Below are positions 61,776 to 64,000 of a stretch of DNA of 64,000 nucleotides, one piece after another. Source of the stretch: Plecoglossus altivelis (lineage: Eukaryota > Chordata > Actinopteri > Osmeriformes > Plecoglossidae); NCBI GenBank assembly GCA_036571765.1, contig BROE01000022.1:9393575-9457574 (forward strand). Direction: 5' to 3'. Under the pieces are notes generated by a model that saw only the letters and a list, made by a program, of their open reading frames with translations, did not search any database and was not told the origin of the DNA. Every line of letters begins with the position of its first letter. The first letter of the stretch is position 1. A program made the position numbers and the translations under genes.

Positions 61776-62989
61776 TGTGCCTGTCTGAGAGGGCGTGAGC
61801 TGAAGACAGCGGATGGGTTGGGGGGGAGGGTGCACTGTCAGGGCTCTGTGTCTTTGAGAACAACTCTAAAGGTCAAAAGGTCGAGACTAAACCAAGAGTG
61901 TTAGAGTGTGATAATGCTTATCTGCATGGTTGGCTTCAGCTCAGGCCTTGAGTCTATTGTTGCCATTTGAGGTGGTGGGGGTGCTTTAGGATGCCAGCTG
62001 CCACTAGACGAGGTGCCAGGGCAGATGGGAAAGCAGCAGGAGGCATTCTGGGAGAGTGAGGAAAAGTACACACAATGTGGGCAGAGTCTGTCCCCTCCCC
62101 TTCACTCTGCCTGCCTCACCACCTCTTCACAGTATGGTCGAATCCACCACCAGGGGGTCTCTCCTACCGACTCTACTCCAAGAACCTCTTCGGAGTTGCG
62201 GTTTCCAACGCTGCCTTCGAACGAGCTGCGATGAGACTCGAGCCAAACAGGAAGATCAATTGTAAAGTCAGACTTCTGATTTGTAAGCTACAGGAAGAAA
62301 TCAATACCACGCAGCGATGATAAAAATAATAGACTGGTACAGGGCCAGGGCCAATAGTGTTAACACTACCAGAACATGTGAGCACGAGACTGCAGGCTGC
62401 ATCGGTCTGGTTGTCAATGCAGGGCTGTTGTCTGTGGTTGTCTCTCCCGAGGAGCAAAGAGTTTTTTCTTTTGGAGGTGGACTTGGTGGTGGAGAGGAGG
62501 ACTTCCCAATGCTTGCTAGAAATAGGCTGCAGAAACACTTTTCCAAACACAAAAACACTTTACAGCCCGACACACTGGCTTTTCTTCATGTTTTCCGAGG
62601 GTTGTTTTTCCTCCTCGATGCCCGGAGACAGTAGAGGTTTCAAGAAGGTCTGTCTCTGTCCTCCGCGCACGGAAATTCTGTTTATCTTCTCTCTGCCCCT
62701 GAGCATGGATCAGGGGAGATGAAAAGGCTTGAGCCGGGCAGGGCTTTCTCTTCCTCAACGCCACATTTGCAGTTGTTATTCATTCATGACAAAACCTATT
62801 CACGCTCTGACAGGCCATGTCCTCCTGATGTACGACGCCTGCTCCTGGTGATGCACCGCCATAACCCGCACCGCGGCCCGCCGCCACCGCACCCTGGTAT
62901 CGCTCAAACGTACGCGGCCAGAGGGGGAGGGAGGGAGGGGGGGTTCATATTTACAGCAGGCTTTGATACATGACACTGAAAATACGCTG

Positions 62990-63020
62990 ATGGGGGGGGG
63001 GGGGGGGGGGGGGGGGGGGT
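62990..63020. repeat. poly-G run
   Basis: About 28 consecutive G, a homopolymer whose length is unlikely to be reliable. Confidence 0.9.
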
Positions 63021-64000
63021 GAGCGGAAGGGAAATCTGTTTAAGATCACTCGTCTCAGGGTGACGCATGGCTTCCGCAGCGTGAATATGAATCACGGCAG
63101 GCAATCAACGCTTTTCTTTTTCGCCGTTTTTTTTTTTTCTTCTTCTTTTTCCCCCTGCGCATTATTTATTCACATTTCATTCAGTAAGCACACAACCCCC
63201 GTGGTTTACTTGACAAACCTGCCGAGTGACTGCCGACACCGGATGAAAATAATGTGATTCTTTTTCCCTGTCCTTTGCTTGCGCCAATGAGATTAATATG
63301 AGGTGTTTGCTATTCTGTCTAGGGTGAGGGTCAACTTGTAGATCAACATGATCAATGTGTTTCGTGAGCTGAATTGATTGTAATGGATTGTACAGTAGTA
63401 AGAAATATACCTATTGGTATATTTATACCAGTTAAGCATAAACTGCTCACTGAAATAACTGTCGATTAATTACATTACACATAAGCACTATTATGGCCTG
63501 TTTTGCATGGGAAATCGCTAACGCCTATGTCCTGTTAAGATTACTATTGTTATCGGGTAATCAATATTTTATGTCAATTTCATACCACTAAATCTTTCCT
63601 TTCTGTTTGGGGTTGATGTTGAAATCCAGAGTTATTCAACATGTTCTGCATTTTATTATTTCAAAAGTTTGAAGTTCACACCCGACATATTTATTCCGAT
63701 CGCAAGAGCTGATAGGTATGTACTGTGTGCAACGTGTGATTCTGTGTTGACAGACAAGTTCCTTGGCAGATTGCACTAGTTCACACTCCCACTCACTCCC
63801 CTTTACAACCAAGAAGACATCTGTTTTCCTATCGTCTGCACTACCCAATATCACTGCTACAATACCCCTTTACTACTGTATCTAAATACCAATCTCTAAC
63901 TTTGATAGGGTTTGGACAGAATACTTTTCTAAAGTGGTAGATAGTAAAGTCAGAGAAACATAGTTTGAGGGTTCGGAATTGCAGGTCGTTCCTGATGGCC

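Larger units (their letters stand above)
49416..64000. other. intergenic region downstream of erbb4
   Basis: No gene is recognised on either strand over about 14.6 kb. Open frames are short, lack splice context or follow simple repeats. Unique AT-rich stretches with homeodomain-like TAAT cores occur near 54600-54680, 57040-57600, 59820-60080, 60980-61090 and 63260-63660. Repeats and one near-duplicated block are listed separately. Confidence 0.75.

Overview
The window is vertebrate nuclear DNA, almost certainly from a ray-finned (teleost) fish. It has GT-AG introns, many CA/GT, CT/GA and CAGA microsatellites, long stretches without coding sequence, and one large split gene on the + strand. 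The only gene recognised is the 3' half of erbb4, the neuregulin-receptor tyrosine kinase. The ERBB4 assignment rests on residue-level matches to remembered mammalian ERBB4 and on exon lengths and phases that follow the ERBB family pattern. I cannot tell erbb4a from erbb4b. Exons are numbered after human ERBB4.

Layout: 1-2433 is the end of an upstream intron. Exons 13-15 (2434-2566, 6165-6258, 9670-9824) encode the last cysteine-rich part of the ectodomain. 10796-10840 is a juxtamembrane exon of the JM-b type. Exon 17 (14131-14263) carries the transmembrane helix. Exons 18-24 (15970-39999) encode the kinase domain. Exons 25, 27 and 28 (40240-44155) encode the phosphotyrosine tail, ending in a PPPPY motif and a TVV terminus. 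A 3' UTR of about 5.3 kb runs to a poly(A) signal at 49391. From about 49.4 kb to the end I see no gene, only simple repeats and some unique AT-rich stretches that could be regulatory.

Main observations: (1) Only the JM-b juxtamembrane exon is visible, and the 48-bp CYT-1 exon is not found. The PPxY motif of exon 25 is also altered, so this locus may mainly make a receptor that is not shed and lacks the direct PI3K site. A 147-base N gap in the JM region weakens that conclusion. (2) Exon 19, which carries the ATP-binding lysine, is 11 bases short and out of frame, either through assembly error or real damage. (3) Two adjacent near-duplicates, at 22.66-24.07 kb and 55.63-56.76 kb, differ mainly by small indels and look like unpolished long-read or gap-fill artefacts. 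(4) The cytoplasmic tail has a His/Pro-rich insertion of about 65 residues. (5) Many splice sites sit directly against simple repeats.

No RNA genes, intact transposons, CRISPR arrays or second protein-coding gene could be supported.
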